Part shown: positions 28,278 through 36,247 of the stretch, one piece after another | Layout: each line of letters opens with the position of its first letter | Numbering within the stretch: the stretch's first letter is position 1 | Source: a bacterium | GTDB taxonomy: Bacteria > Patescibacteriota > Doudnabacteria > UBA920 > VMFF01 | Direction: 5' to 3' | DNA length: 38,171 bases | NCBI GenBank assembly: GCA_021842385.1 | Contig: JAKCAE010000003.1 | Span: 1 to 38,171 of the forward strand | Notes under the pieces: generated by a model | What the model was told of the DNA's origin: nothing | What the model saw: only the letters and a program-made list of their open reading frames with translations | Database searches by the model: none | Position numbers and translations under genes: made by a program

Positions 28278-28643
28278 ATGTTTAAGGAAGGTCAAGCAGC
28301 AGAAGAGCCTACAAATATATATGATCCACACAGAGCTGAGTACAGACCGCATCCAACAGATCCGGTTGAGTTTAAGGCGCGAGTTTTAGGTGATGTTAAG
28401 GAATACTTTGATCAAGCAACAATTGCCAAGAATGGTGATCTTGAAATGATTGCTAACAATATTGCAACGTATCTTGGTATTAGTTACTGGGACGGAGAAA
28501 GCGCTGAACAAAAGCGTTTAATTACAGAAGCGCTTCGTTCCAAAGAAGATCTGAACATGAATCAGAAAAGGGTTATAAGTCTTGTTATTCAATCCCTGCT
28601 TTCAAGAGGAGAAACAGAACAACCAAGGCAAGAAGCAGCTTAA
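28278..28643 (+). CDS. Hypothetical protein downstream of gatB
   Basis: 121 aa ORF, 2-nt gap after gatB. Confidence 0.6.
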   Translation: MFKEGQAAEEPTNIYDPHRAEYRPHPTDPVEFKARVLGDVKEYFDQATIAKNGDLEMIANNIATYLGISYWDGESAEQKRLITEALRSKEDLNMNQKRVISLVIQSLLSRGETEQPRQEAA

Positions 28644-29566
28644 ACCGCTTCTTTTAAAAAGTTTTTAGTTTTTAAAGCTGCTTTTAAAAAGCTGCTTTTT
28701 TTGTTTGGATCAAGCCAGTTAATTTCCTTGTTTCTCTTAAACCAAGTGCGTTGTCTTTTGGCATACTTTTTCACTGCGATTAAAAGAAGCTCTTTCATTT
28801 GTTCTTTAGATATCTTACCTTGCAAGGACTCTGCAACAAAACGATATTCTAAACCAAAGTTTTCCAGAGTCTTCCAAGAAACTCCGTTTTTGTGCAGTCT
28901 TTTTACTTCTGCAATCATTCCTTTTTTAAGGCGCAGATCTAAGCGCTTGGATATTTTCTGCATGAGTTTTTCCGTGGGCATATCCAAGCCAATATAGAGG
29001 GTTTGGTATTTTGGAGGATTCTGAAGATTACTGTAAGCAGATTTTTTTGTTGCTTTGATAATTTCTAAAGCCCTGATCAACCTTCTTTTGTTTTTCGGAT
29101 CAATGTTTTTTGCTCTTTTCGGATCCAGTTTAGAAAGCATGACAAAAAGTTTTTCTGTTGATTGTTGGGAAAGTTTTAAGCGCAGGGCTTTGTTAGGAGC
29201 AACTTCTGAAAAAGACTGGTTTTGACAAAGAGCGTCAATCCAAAAGCCAGTACCACCGCAAATGATCGGCACTTTCCCTTTCTTTAATATTTCAGAGATT
29301 GCTTTTTCAGAAGCTTTTTTAAACTTAGTTACATTGTAGGAAGCAATTTTTGGATCAGCCACATCTAAAAGATGGTGTTTAACCCCTTGCATTTCTTTTT
29401 TCGTTATCTTACCGCTTCCTAAATCCATTCCTTTATACACTTGGCGCGAGTCTGCAGAAATTACCTCGCCCTTAAATTTTTTTGCAAGAAAAACCGCCAG
29501 ATCTGATTTTCCTGTTGCAGTAGGCCCTACAATTGCTAATATTTTCGGAAGTTGTTGAGAAGACAT
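28640..29566 (-). CDS. miaA: tRNA dimethylallyltransferase
   Basis: AIVGPTATGKSDLAVFLAKKFKGEVISADSRQVYKGMDLGSGKIT, GGTGFWIDAL, YAKRQRTWFKRN. Confidence 0.96.
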   Translation of the reverse strand: MSSQQLPKILAIVGPTATGKSDLAVFLAKKFKGEVISADSRQVYKGMDLGSGKITKKEMQGVKHHLLDVADPKIASYNVTKFKKASEKAISEILKKGKVPIICGGTGFWIDALCQNQSFSEVAPNKALRLKLSQQSTEKLFVMLSKLDPKRAKNIDPKNKRRLIRALEIIKATKKSAYSNLQNPPKYQTLYIGLDMPTEKLMQKISKRLDLRLKKGMIAEVKRLHKNGVSWKTLENFGLEYRFVAESLQGKISKEQMKELLLIAVKKYAKRQRTWFKRNKEINWLDPNKKSSFLKAALKTKNFLKEAV

Positions 29567-29620
29567 AGATTTTTTACAAATCTTAGTATATTATATTGAG
29601 ACTTAAAAAGAAAGGGAATT

Positions 29621-30121
29621 ATGAAACAAAAAATAGTTTTAGCATTTGCAGCTCTCGCGCTTTTAGCAGCGGGTTGCAACACAAAGGTCCAAAACAAAGA
29701 GGATAACTCAAAGACTGAACAAACACAAAACACAGAAAACAAACAAGCAGCAGGTGTTGAAGTTTCTCAAGTTAATACACCTACCCCTAATCAGCCCTCT
29801 GATACACATTTTTCAGATGGCAGCGATGTTGAAGCTATACCTACTCCTGAAGTTTTAGAGATTAAAATGACAGCTGATGGTTTTGTTCCAGCAACCATAT
29901 CAATTAATAAAGGTGACTATATTCAGTTCACAAATACAGAGACCACTTTGCACTGGCCAGCATCAGATCCACACCCAACACACACTGATCTTGCCGGCTT
30001 TGATTCTTTGAAAGGAATAGAATCAGGAAAATACTACAGGTATCAGTTTACGCAAACAGGGAGTTTTGGTTTCCATGACCATTTGCATCCTGCTTTGAGA
30101 GGAACAGTAACAGTTAAATAG
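29621..30121 (+). CDS. Cupredoxin-domain lipoprotein
   Basis: Lipobox LAAGC; cupredoxin elements GDYIQFTNTETTLHWPASDPHP and GSFGFHDHLHPALRGTVTV. Confidence 0.85.
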   Translation: MKQKIVLAFAALALLAAGCNTKVQNKEDNSKTEQTQNTENKQAAGVEVSQVNTPTPNQPSDTHFSDGSDVEAIPTPEVLEIKMTADGFVPATISINKGDYIQFTNTETTLHWPASDPHPTHTDLAGFDSLKGIESGKYYRYQFTQTGSFGFHDHLHPALRGTVTVK

Positions 30122-30135
30122 TTGGTGAAATGTTT

Positions 30136-30178
30136 GAGGACCGGCCACGCGCGAGCGCAGCCGGTCCTCGTTTTGTTT
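30136..30178 (+). terminator. Strong GC-rich intrinsic terminator after the cupredoxin gene
   Basis: GAGGACCGGC...GCCGGTCCTC perfect 10-bp stem then gTTTTgTTT. Confidence 0.85.
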
Positions 30179-30182
30179 CAGT

Positions 30183-30307
30183 CGTGGACGTCCACCTTTT
30201 TGGCCCTAGGTGGCAGGGCTCGAAAGATCACCTCCGAGAGAAAGCAGTGGGAATGATCGTCCGCGAGCACATGTGGTGTCCTCCGTTCGGGGAACACCCT
30301 AATTATA
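30183..30307 (-). ncRNA. Candidate structured small RNA (identity unknown; strand favoured by an extended -10)
   Basis: GC-rich non-coding stretch with nested helices 30218-30222/30264-30268, 30226-30230/30254-30258 and 30186-30195/30273-30281; minus-strand TGGTATAAT centred on 30302-30307. Confidence 0.4.
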
Positions 30308-30313
30308 CCACTG

Positions 30314-32104
30314 TTATTGCTTCTTTAGTATCTCTTGTCTAACTTTTTCGGCAAACTTCTTTAAAAGCATGGCGCCAAGGTCTTTTTGGGACCTTGTTCT
30401 AATTGATATTTTTTTAGATTTCATTTCTTTTTCGCCTAGAATTAGCATGTAAGGGGATTTGTTCATCTGTGCTTCACGGATTTTCTTACCAATTGATTCA
30501 TCACGATCATCTAGCTCTAAACGAATGCCAGGAACAAGACTGTTTAGTTCTTTTTCCACAGCCTTGGCATATTTGTTTTGCTTTTTTGATATTGGTAAGA
30601 TCGATACTTGGACAGGGGAAAGCCAAAGCGGGAAAGCTCCGGCAAATTGTTCTATGAGGATGCCCATGAAGCGTTCATAGGAGCCTAGGAGTGCTCTGTG
30701 AATGACAATTGGGGTTTTCTTTGAACCGTCTTTGTCAACATATTCTAAGCCAAATCTTTTTGGCTGCTGAAAATCAAGCTGAATGGTTGCTAGCTGCCAT
30801 TGTCTTCCTAAGGAGTCTTTAATCTTCATGTCAATCTTTGGACCATAGAAAGCGCCGTCTCCTGGATTTAATTGATACTTCCACTTTGCTTTTTTCAAAG
30901 CAGCAGCAAGGGCGTTTTCTGCTTTGTTCCACTCTTCTTTGCTGCCCAGTGCTTTTTCAGGCATGGTTGCAAGATAGACATCCTCAATTTTCATGTTAAA
31001 GATTTTGTATATTTTCTGAGTTCGTTTAAGCAGTTCTGCAACTTCATTAGCAACCTGATCTGGTGTTAGGAAAATATGGCAATCATCCTGAGCAAATGCT
31101 CTGACTCTGGTCATGCCGCCGAGCGCGCCGCTTAATTCGTTTCTAAAGAGCGTATTCATCTCAGCAAGTCTTAAAGGCAGGTCTTTGTAGGAGTAAAGAC
31201 CTTGTTTGAAAAGAAGCATGTGTCCCGGACAATTCATTGGTTTCAAGGCAAAGTCTTTGCCTTCTATTTTGAAAGTAAACATGTCTTCTTTGAAATGCTG
31301 CCAGTGCCCTGATGTTTTCCAGAGTTCAGCATCAAACATTTGCGGAAGTTTTACTTCGCTGTATCCTGGACCATATGATATTTCTCTGACAAACTTTTCC
31401 AGCTCGTTTCTAACAATCATTCCTTTTGGTTGGTAGAAAGGGATTCCCGGAGAAAGCTCATTGAAAAGAAACAAACCAAGCTTTGGACCCAAAACCCTGT
31501 GGTCGCGTTTGGCCAGTTCTTCTTGAAGCTGGATGTGTTTTTCTAACTGCTCCTTAGTTTCAAAAGCCAGACCATAGATTCTTTGCATCTGTGGATTTTT
31601 TTGATCTCCGCGCCAGTATGCGCCTGATGTTTTTTCAAGCTTAAAAGCATCAGTTTTAATTTCTGAAGTATTGTTAACATGTCCGCCGCGGCAGAGGTCA
31701 ACGAATTTACCCGTGTGATATATGGAGACATGGCTTGGTTTTTCTTTTTCTGAACCTTGATCTCCAGTAATGTCTTTAAAAACCGTGGTCCCGTGCTTTT
31801 CAATGTCTGCTACGAGTTCAACTTTAAAAGGTTGATTTTTTTCTTCAAAGAATCTCTTTGCTTCCTTAAAGGTCTTTTCCTCGCGTCTGAATTCAAGTTT
31901 TTGACGAATTAATTCACGCATTCTTTTTTCTAAGCGGTTTAAGTCCTCAGGAGTTAACGCGCGTGGTAATAGGAAGTCGTAATAGAAGCCATGCTCAATT
32001 ACAGGACCAACGCCAAGCTGGGCTTTGGGAAAAGCTTCAAGCACTGCACTTGCCAAGATGTGGGCAAGAGAATGTCTTAAATTGTGTAGTTTTTCGTTTT
32101 GCAT
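30314..32104 (-). CDS. thrS: Threonyl-tRNA synthetase (no N-terminal TGS domain)
   Basis: RHSLAHILASAV, VDLCRGGHVNNT, MNCPGHMLLFKQGLYSYKDLPLRLAEMNTLFRNE, GGMTRVRAFAQDDCHIF, anticodon-binding domain at C-terminus. Confidence 0.97.
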   Translation of the reverse strand: MQNEKLHNLRHSLAHILASAVLEAFPKAQLGVGPVIEHGFYYDFLLPRALTPEDLNRLEKRMRELIRQKLEFRREEKTFKEAKRFFEEKNQPFKVELVADIEKHGTTVFKDITGDQGSEKEKPSHVSIYHTGKFVDLCRGGHVNNTSEIKTDAFKLEKTSGAYWRGDQKNPQMQRIYGLAFETKEQLEKHIQLQEELAKRDHRVLGPKLGLFLFNELSPGIPFYQPKGMIVRNELEKFVREISYGPGYSEVKLPQMFDAELWKTSGHWQHFKEDMFTFKIEGKDFALKPMNCPGHMLLFKQGLYSYKDLPLRLAEMNTLFRNELSGALGGMTRVRAFAQDDCHIFLTPDQVANEVAELLKRTQKIYKIFNMKIEDVYLATMPEKALGSKEEWNKAENALAAALKKAKWKYQLNPGDGAFYGPKIDMKIKDSLGRQWQLATIQLDFQQPKRFGLEYVDKDGSKKTPIVIHRALLGSYERFMGILIEQFAGAFPLWLSPVQVSILPISKKQNKYAKAVEKELNSLVPGIRLELDDRDESIGKKIREAQMNKSPYMLILGEKEMKSKKISIRTRSQKDLGAMLLKKFAEKVRQEILKKQ

Positions 32105-32120
32105 ATTTTTATATGATTAA

Positions 32121-32256
32121 AAGATAAAACCCCGAAGCAAGGACGCAAGGAATTTGCGAACTAGCTTTGGGGTTCAATGTTGAACGGTTCCACCCAAACT
32201 TACTTTGTATTGTTTGAAGCTCTGCAGTTGGTGGCTGCTTCATTGCTTCAAGGACT
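32121..32256 (-). promoter_or_regulatory. T-box leader (compact, ultrashort Stem I type) upstream of thrS
   Basis: Minus strand: TTGAAGC-AATGAAGCAG-CCACCAA-CTGCAGA-GCTTCAA; antiterminator TTTGGG-TGGAACC-GTTCAA-CA-TTGAAC-CCCAAA; competing terminator AACCCC...GGGGTTTTATCTTTT. Confidence 0.85.
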
Positions 32257-32262
32257 GTTGTT

Positions 32263-32292
32263 AGTATATCAGACTTTACAAGTTATATGCAA
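32263..32292 (-). promoter_or_regulatory. Promoter of the thrS leader
   Basis: Minus strand TTGCAT (32287-32292)-18 nt-TATACT (32263-32268). Confidence 0.6.
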
Positions 32293-32303
32293 TTGTGTAT
32301 TCT
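32275..32303 (+). promoter_or_regulatory. Promoter of the GC-rich 81-aa ORF
   Basis: TTTACA (32275-32280)-17 nt-TATTCT (32298-32303). Confidence 0.55.
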
Positions 32304-32359
32304 TAGCTGCTGTATTCCTGTTGTATCCCACCACCGCAGCAAGCTCTTGAGGAGGAGCT

Positions 32360-32605
32360 ATGCAGACCACGCTGGAACGCACGGATCATGTCGAGGTTGC
32401 CAAGAGGATCTGGCAGAACCTCTTGCACAAGAGAGCGGACGGCAGCTGGGTGGACCATTGCTATGAGCTGATCGACGAGATCCAGCTCAGCGGCATGAGC
32501 CTTTGGGACTTTTTCCGGGCTCATCTGCGGGGTTCATCCAGCATCGATCGTGATGAGCGCTTCTTCCGTTTCGTTCTTTCCTGCGCCGGGAAGGGCGGGG
32601 TGTGA
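32360..32605 (+). CDS. Small hypothetical protein (81 aa, GC-rich gene)
   Basis: Strong SD AGGAGG upstream of ATG, own promoter and terminator, about 58% GC by hand count in 32401-32460. Confidence 0.65.
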   Translation: MQTTLERTDHVEVAKRIWQNLLHKRADGSWVDHCYELIDEIQLSGMSLWDFFRAHLRGSSSIDRDERFFRFVLSCAGKGGV

Positions 32606-32625
32606 GAACAGCGTCAGAAGCTTAA

Positions 32626-32673
32626 GACCGGGTAAGGTGTTTTTTCAACACCAAGCCCGGTCTGCTGTTTTTT
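32626..32673. terminator. Two-tier intrinsic terminator between the small ORF and dnaE (convergent)
   Basis: GACCGGG-taa-GGTGTT-tttc-AACACC-aag-CCCGGTC followed by T-rich tract. Confidence 0.85.
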
Positions 32674-35600
32674 ATCCTCTCCCGTTGTTTACAACTACCC
32701 TGGAAATTTCTTTTAAGGCCCTTAGTTCTTCAAGCATGGAATCTGAAAAGCCAACCTTTATCTTAGTGTTGATTGTTTTTTCAGTTGTTCCCAAAGCATC
32801 AGTTATGAGCAGATTTACAGAAGCATTACCTGGAAATCTGGTTAAGATTGTTTTCATGGAATCCATAGTTTGTCTGCTTACTTTTTGTGGCAGGTATATT
32901 TCCACAATGCTGTTGTTTTCAATATCATCAAGGTTCATCTTGTAAAGGTCATCATTGGGTAGTTCTTTGATGTCTTCTGCGATTAATTTAAACTCACCAT
33001 CCTTTTCTGAAAGACGTCCAGATATCTGGACTATTTTTTCTAATTCAACGAAACTGCCAAATCTTTGCAGAGTAGTAGGGAAAACTAGCGCTTCAATGCT
33101 GCCACTTTGATCTTCTAAGTTTAAAAAGACCATTGGTTCTTGTTTTTTGGTTAAGCTTTTCTTTAGTTTTGAAATGATTCCACCAACAGAAACAGTTGCA
33201 TCTATCATTTCGTCATTTAAAGCCCTAATTTTCATTATTTGCGAAAGAACATTTTTGTAGTTATTCAAAGGATGGGAGGAAACATAGAGACCTAAGAGTT
33301 CTTTTTCCCAGAGCAGCTTTTCGTCATCAGTGGCTGCTATTGTTTCAGCCAGACGGATATCTGAGTTATCTTGAGAGCTAGCGCCAAAAAGGCTTTCTTG
33401 TCCCGACTGTTTTATCTTGTTGTGGTCCCTGACAAATTCCAGAATATTTTCTGTGTTGAAAAGCATTTGATTGCGTTCACCAAAGATATCCAATGCCCCT
33501 GATTTAACTAAAGCTTCCCAAGACTTTTTGTTAAAGTTTTTAGTTTCAATGCGCATTAAAAAGTCTTTGAGGTTTTTGAACTTCCCTTTAAGTTTTCTTT
33601 GTTCCTTGATTTGAGAAATGACATCATAACCCAGGTTTTTTATGGCATTCAAGCCAAAGCGGATATTGTGTTCATCAATGACCGTGAAATTATTTAGGGA
33701 TTCGTTAATATCAGGAGGGAGCACATTAATGCCCATTTTTTTGCATTCTTCAACAGCTTCATAGATTTTAACAATGTCCCCAGATTCTGCTGTCATGACT
33801 GCTGCCATGAACTCAACCGTGTAGTTTGCTTTCATGTAGGCAGTTTGGTAGGAAACTGTAGAGTAGGAAGCTGAGTGGGATTTGTTAAAACCATAGGCTG
33901 CGAAAGGTTCTATCCAGGACCAGATTTCTTCTGCCTTGCTTTGGGAAAATTTTGAATGTTCTACACAACCTTTAACAAATTTTTCTCTTTGCTTGGCCAT
34001 TTCAGCAGGGATCTTTTTTCCAACCGCTTTCCTAAACTTATCAACCTCTTCCCAGCTGTACCCGGCAATATCATGCGCAATTTGCAAAAGGTCATCTTGA
34101 TATACCAAGACGCCATAGGTGCGTTTAAGGATAGTCTCAAAAGCTGGATCTAGATATGTGACAAGTTTTGGGTTATGCGCGCGTTCTATGAACAAGGGGA
34201 TGAATTGCATTGGACCTGGTCTGTAAAGGGCAATCATTGCCATGATGTCAAAAATGTCTTTTGGCTGAAGTTCTTTTAAGTATCTGGTCATGCCGGAAGA
34301 GCCCATTTGGAAAACCCCGAAAGTATGTCCTTCTGAAAGCAGCTCAAAAGTTTTTTTGTCAGGATGCGGCAGGTTGTAAATATCTATTTTAGTGCTATGT
34401 CTTGCTTCAACGATTTTAATTGCTTCTTCCAGGATTGAGAGATTTCTAATTCCCAGAAGATCTATTTTAACAGCGCCGATTGCTTTAGCGTTAGCATTAA
34501 CATCTAAAGAATACATGTCATATTGCGTGATTAGACGGTCACCATCTGGCTCTTTTTGCAGCGGCATGTAATCAGTTAGTTTGGTTGGGGTAATGACCAC
34601 ACCAGCAGCATGCACAGATGCGTGTCTGGCACCACCTTCAAGCTTTGTTGCAATATCAATTATTTTTTTTGTTTCAGGATCTTTTTTGTAGACCTCAAAA
34701 AGTTCTGTGGATATTTGCAGAGCTTTTTCAATGGTCATATCAAAGCCTTGTTTGCCAAGCGGAATCATCTTAGCAATCTTGTCACATTTGCCGTAAGCAA
34801 TGCCTAAGGCACGACCAACATCTCTGACTGCTGCTCTTGCTTTCATTGTTCCGAATGTGATTATCTGGGCAACTTTGTCTTTGCCGTATTTTTCTGTGAT
34901 GTATGAAATGATGTCATCTCTTCTGTTGTCGGCAATATCCAAATCAATATCCGGAGGAGTAGGGCGGTGCATGGTTAAGAAACGTTCAAAAGGAAGCTGG
35001 AAGTATATGGGATCTACGTTTGTAATACCGATGGAATATCCAACCATTGAGCCTGCTGCTGAGCCTCTGGTGTTAGTGATGATACCCATGCTTTTTGCGG
35101 TGTTAACAATGTCTGCAAGCACCAAAAAGTAGGTAGCAAAGCCTTTGTTTGTAATGATGTTTAATTCATAATCCAGTCTTTCAACAATACTTTCCGGAAG
35201 TTTGCCATCTTTAGCGTAGAACTTTTTTGCTCTCTCAAAGGTAATGGTCTTTAGGTATTCTTCAGGTGTTTCTCCTTGCGGAGTTTTGTAGACAGGGAAG
35301 TATCTTTGGTTGATGGGGATTTCAAGGTTGCAGATTTCTGCTATCTTTGAAGTATTTTCTAAAGCTTCAGGATAGTCTTGGAAGCGTTCTCTCATTTCCC
35401 CTGCGCTTTTAAGTGAAAGATCGCTTGTAGTCATATCTAGACGATCTGTATCATTTACGGTTTTGCCCGTGCCAATGCAGACTAAAACATCTTGTGCTTC
35501 AAAATCGTTGGGGTTGATATAGTGGCAGTCAGCTGTGGCGACAAGACCCAAACCTTCGGTTTTTGCCAAGGCTGCCAAACCTTTGATGACTTTTTCGTTT

Positions 35601-36169
35601 TCAAGATCAAATTCAGAACTTGGGTTTTCTGTTCTGTAATTTCTTTGGATTTCTAGAAAGAAGTTTTCTTTGCCAAAAATATCAATGTATTCGCTTAAGA
35701 CCTTTTGTGCTTCAATGAGGTTTTTGTTTTTTATGCTCCTGTATATCTCACCCCTGGGACATCCGGAAAGGGCGATTAAACCTGCTGAATGTTTTTTAAG
35801 GAGTGCTTTGTCTATTTTTGGCTTGTAGTAGTAGCCCTCCAGGTGAGCGCTCGTTGTTAGTTGGATGAGGTTTTTGTAACCTTCCAGGTTTTTTGCAAGC
35901 AGGGTCAGGTGGAAATAGTCGTCGTCTATTTTTGGTTGTTTGTCATTGATGGAGCGGATGGCAATGTATGCTTCCATGCCAATTATCGGCTTTATGCCTC
36001 GTTCTAAAGCTTTGGTGTAAAATTCAATTGCGCCATACATAACTCCGTGATCTGTTAGGGCTAGGCTTTCAAAACCAAGTTCTTTGGCACGATCAAGAAG
36101 CGGGTCAATCTGGGAAAGCCCGTCTAAGAGCGAGAGGTGGGAGTGGACGTGGAGGTGGGTGAATTGCAT
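32672..36169 (-). CDS. dnaE: DNA polymerase III subunit alpha
   Basis: PHP domain FTHLHVHSHLSLLDG, TRGSAAGSMVGYSIGITNVDPI, PPDIDLDIADNRRDDII, GVLVYQDDLLQIAHDIAGYSWEEVDKFRKAVGKK, C-terminal OB fold. Confidence 0.98.
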   Translation of the reverse strand: MQFTHLHVHSHLSLLDGLSQIDPLLDRAKELGFESLALTDHGVMYGAIEFYTKALERGIKPIIGMEAYIAIRSINDKQPKIDDDYFHLTLLAKNLEGYKNLIQLTTSAHLEGYYYKPKIDKALLKKHSAGLIALSGCPRGEIYRSIKNKNLIEAQKVLSEYIDIFGKENFFLEIQRNYRTENPSSEFDLENEKVIKGLAALAKTEGLGLVATADCHYINPNDFEAQDVLVCIGTGKTVNDTDRLDMTTSDLSLKSAGEMRERFQDYPEALENTSKIAEICNLEIPINQRYFPVYKTPQGETPEEYLKTITFERAKKFYAKDGKLPESIVERLDYELNIITNKGFATYFLVLADIVNTAKSMGIITNTRGSAAGSMVGYSIGITNVDPIYFQLPFERFLTMHRPTPPDIDLDIADNRRDDIISYITEKYGKDKVAQIITFGTMKARAAVRDVGRALGIAYGKCDKIAKMIPLGKQGFDMTIEKALQISTELFEVYKKDPETKKIIDIATKLEGGARHASVHAAGVVITPTKLTDYMPLQKEPDGDRLITQYDMYSLDVNANAKAIGAVKIDLLGIRNLSILEEAIKIVEARHSTKIDIYNLPHPDKKTFELLSEGHTFGVFQMGSSGMTRYLKELQPKDIFDIMAMIALYRPGPMQFIPLFIERAHNPKLVTYLDPAFETILKRTYGVLVYQDDLLQIAHDIAGYSWEEVDKFRKAVGKKIPAEMAKQREKFVKGCVEHSKFSQSKAEEIWSWIEPFAAYGFNKSHSASYSTVSYQTAYMKANYTVEFMAAVMTAESGDIVKIYEAVEECKKMGINVLPPDINESLNNFTVIDEHNIRFGLNAIKNLGYDVISQIKEQRKLKGKFKNLKDFLMRIETKNFNKKSWEALVKSGALDIFGERNQMLFNTENILEFVRDHNKIKQSGQESLFGASSQDNSDIRLAETIAATDDEKLLWEKELLGLYVSSHPLNNYKNVLSQIMKIRALNDEMIDATVSVGGIISKLKKSLTKKQEPMVFLNLEDQSGSIEALVFPTTLQRFGSFVELEKIVQISGRLSEKDGEFKLIAEDIKELPNDDLYKMNLDDIENNSIVEIYLPQKVSRQTMDSMKTILTRFPGNASVNLLITDALGTTEKTINTKIKVGFSDSMLEELRALKEISRVVVNNGRG

Positions 36170-36247
36170 AGTTTTATCCGTATCTCATTATATATCAGAT
36201 TACAAGCCTTAGAAAATGCGTTTTTGTGGTATACTTAAGGAAGATAT

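Noticed and set aside
28650-28702. Repeat AAAGCTGCTTTT near the miaA 3' end
   Set aside because: Short tandem lysine/alanine-rich coding sequence in the miaA C-terminus (KSSFLKAALKTKN); low complexity rather than a functional repeat.
30186-30281. Possible small SRP (4.5S) RNA on the plus strand
   Set aside because: GATCACCTCCGAGAGAAAGCAG resembles GGTCAGGTCCGGAAGGAAGCAG with a GNRA-like loop and AGCAG, but the highly conserved AGG on the 5' side is ACC, one stem pair is a C.A mismatch, and no plus-strand promoter is visible. Kept only as an unidentified structured RNA.
30130-30342. 70-aa plus-strand ORF MFEDRPRASAAGPRF...
   Set aside because: It begins inside the terminator hairpin region of the cupredoxin gene, has no SD, and runs through the structured region into the thrS 3' end; better explained as non-coding.
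32672-36169. Intein or split in dnaE
   Set aside because: The reading frame is continuous with canonical polymerase motifs in order and no Hint/endonuclease insertion.
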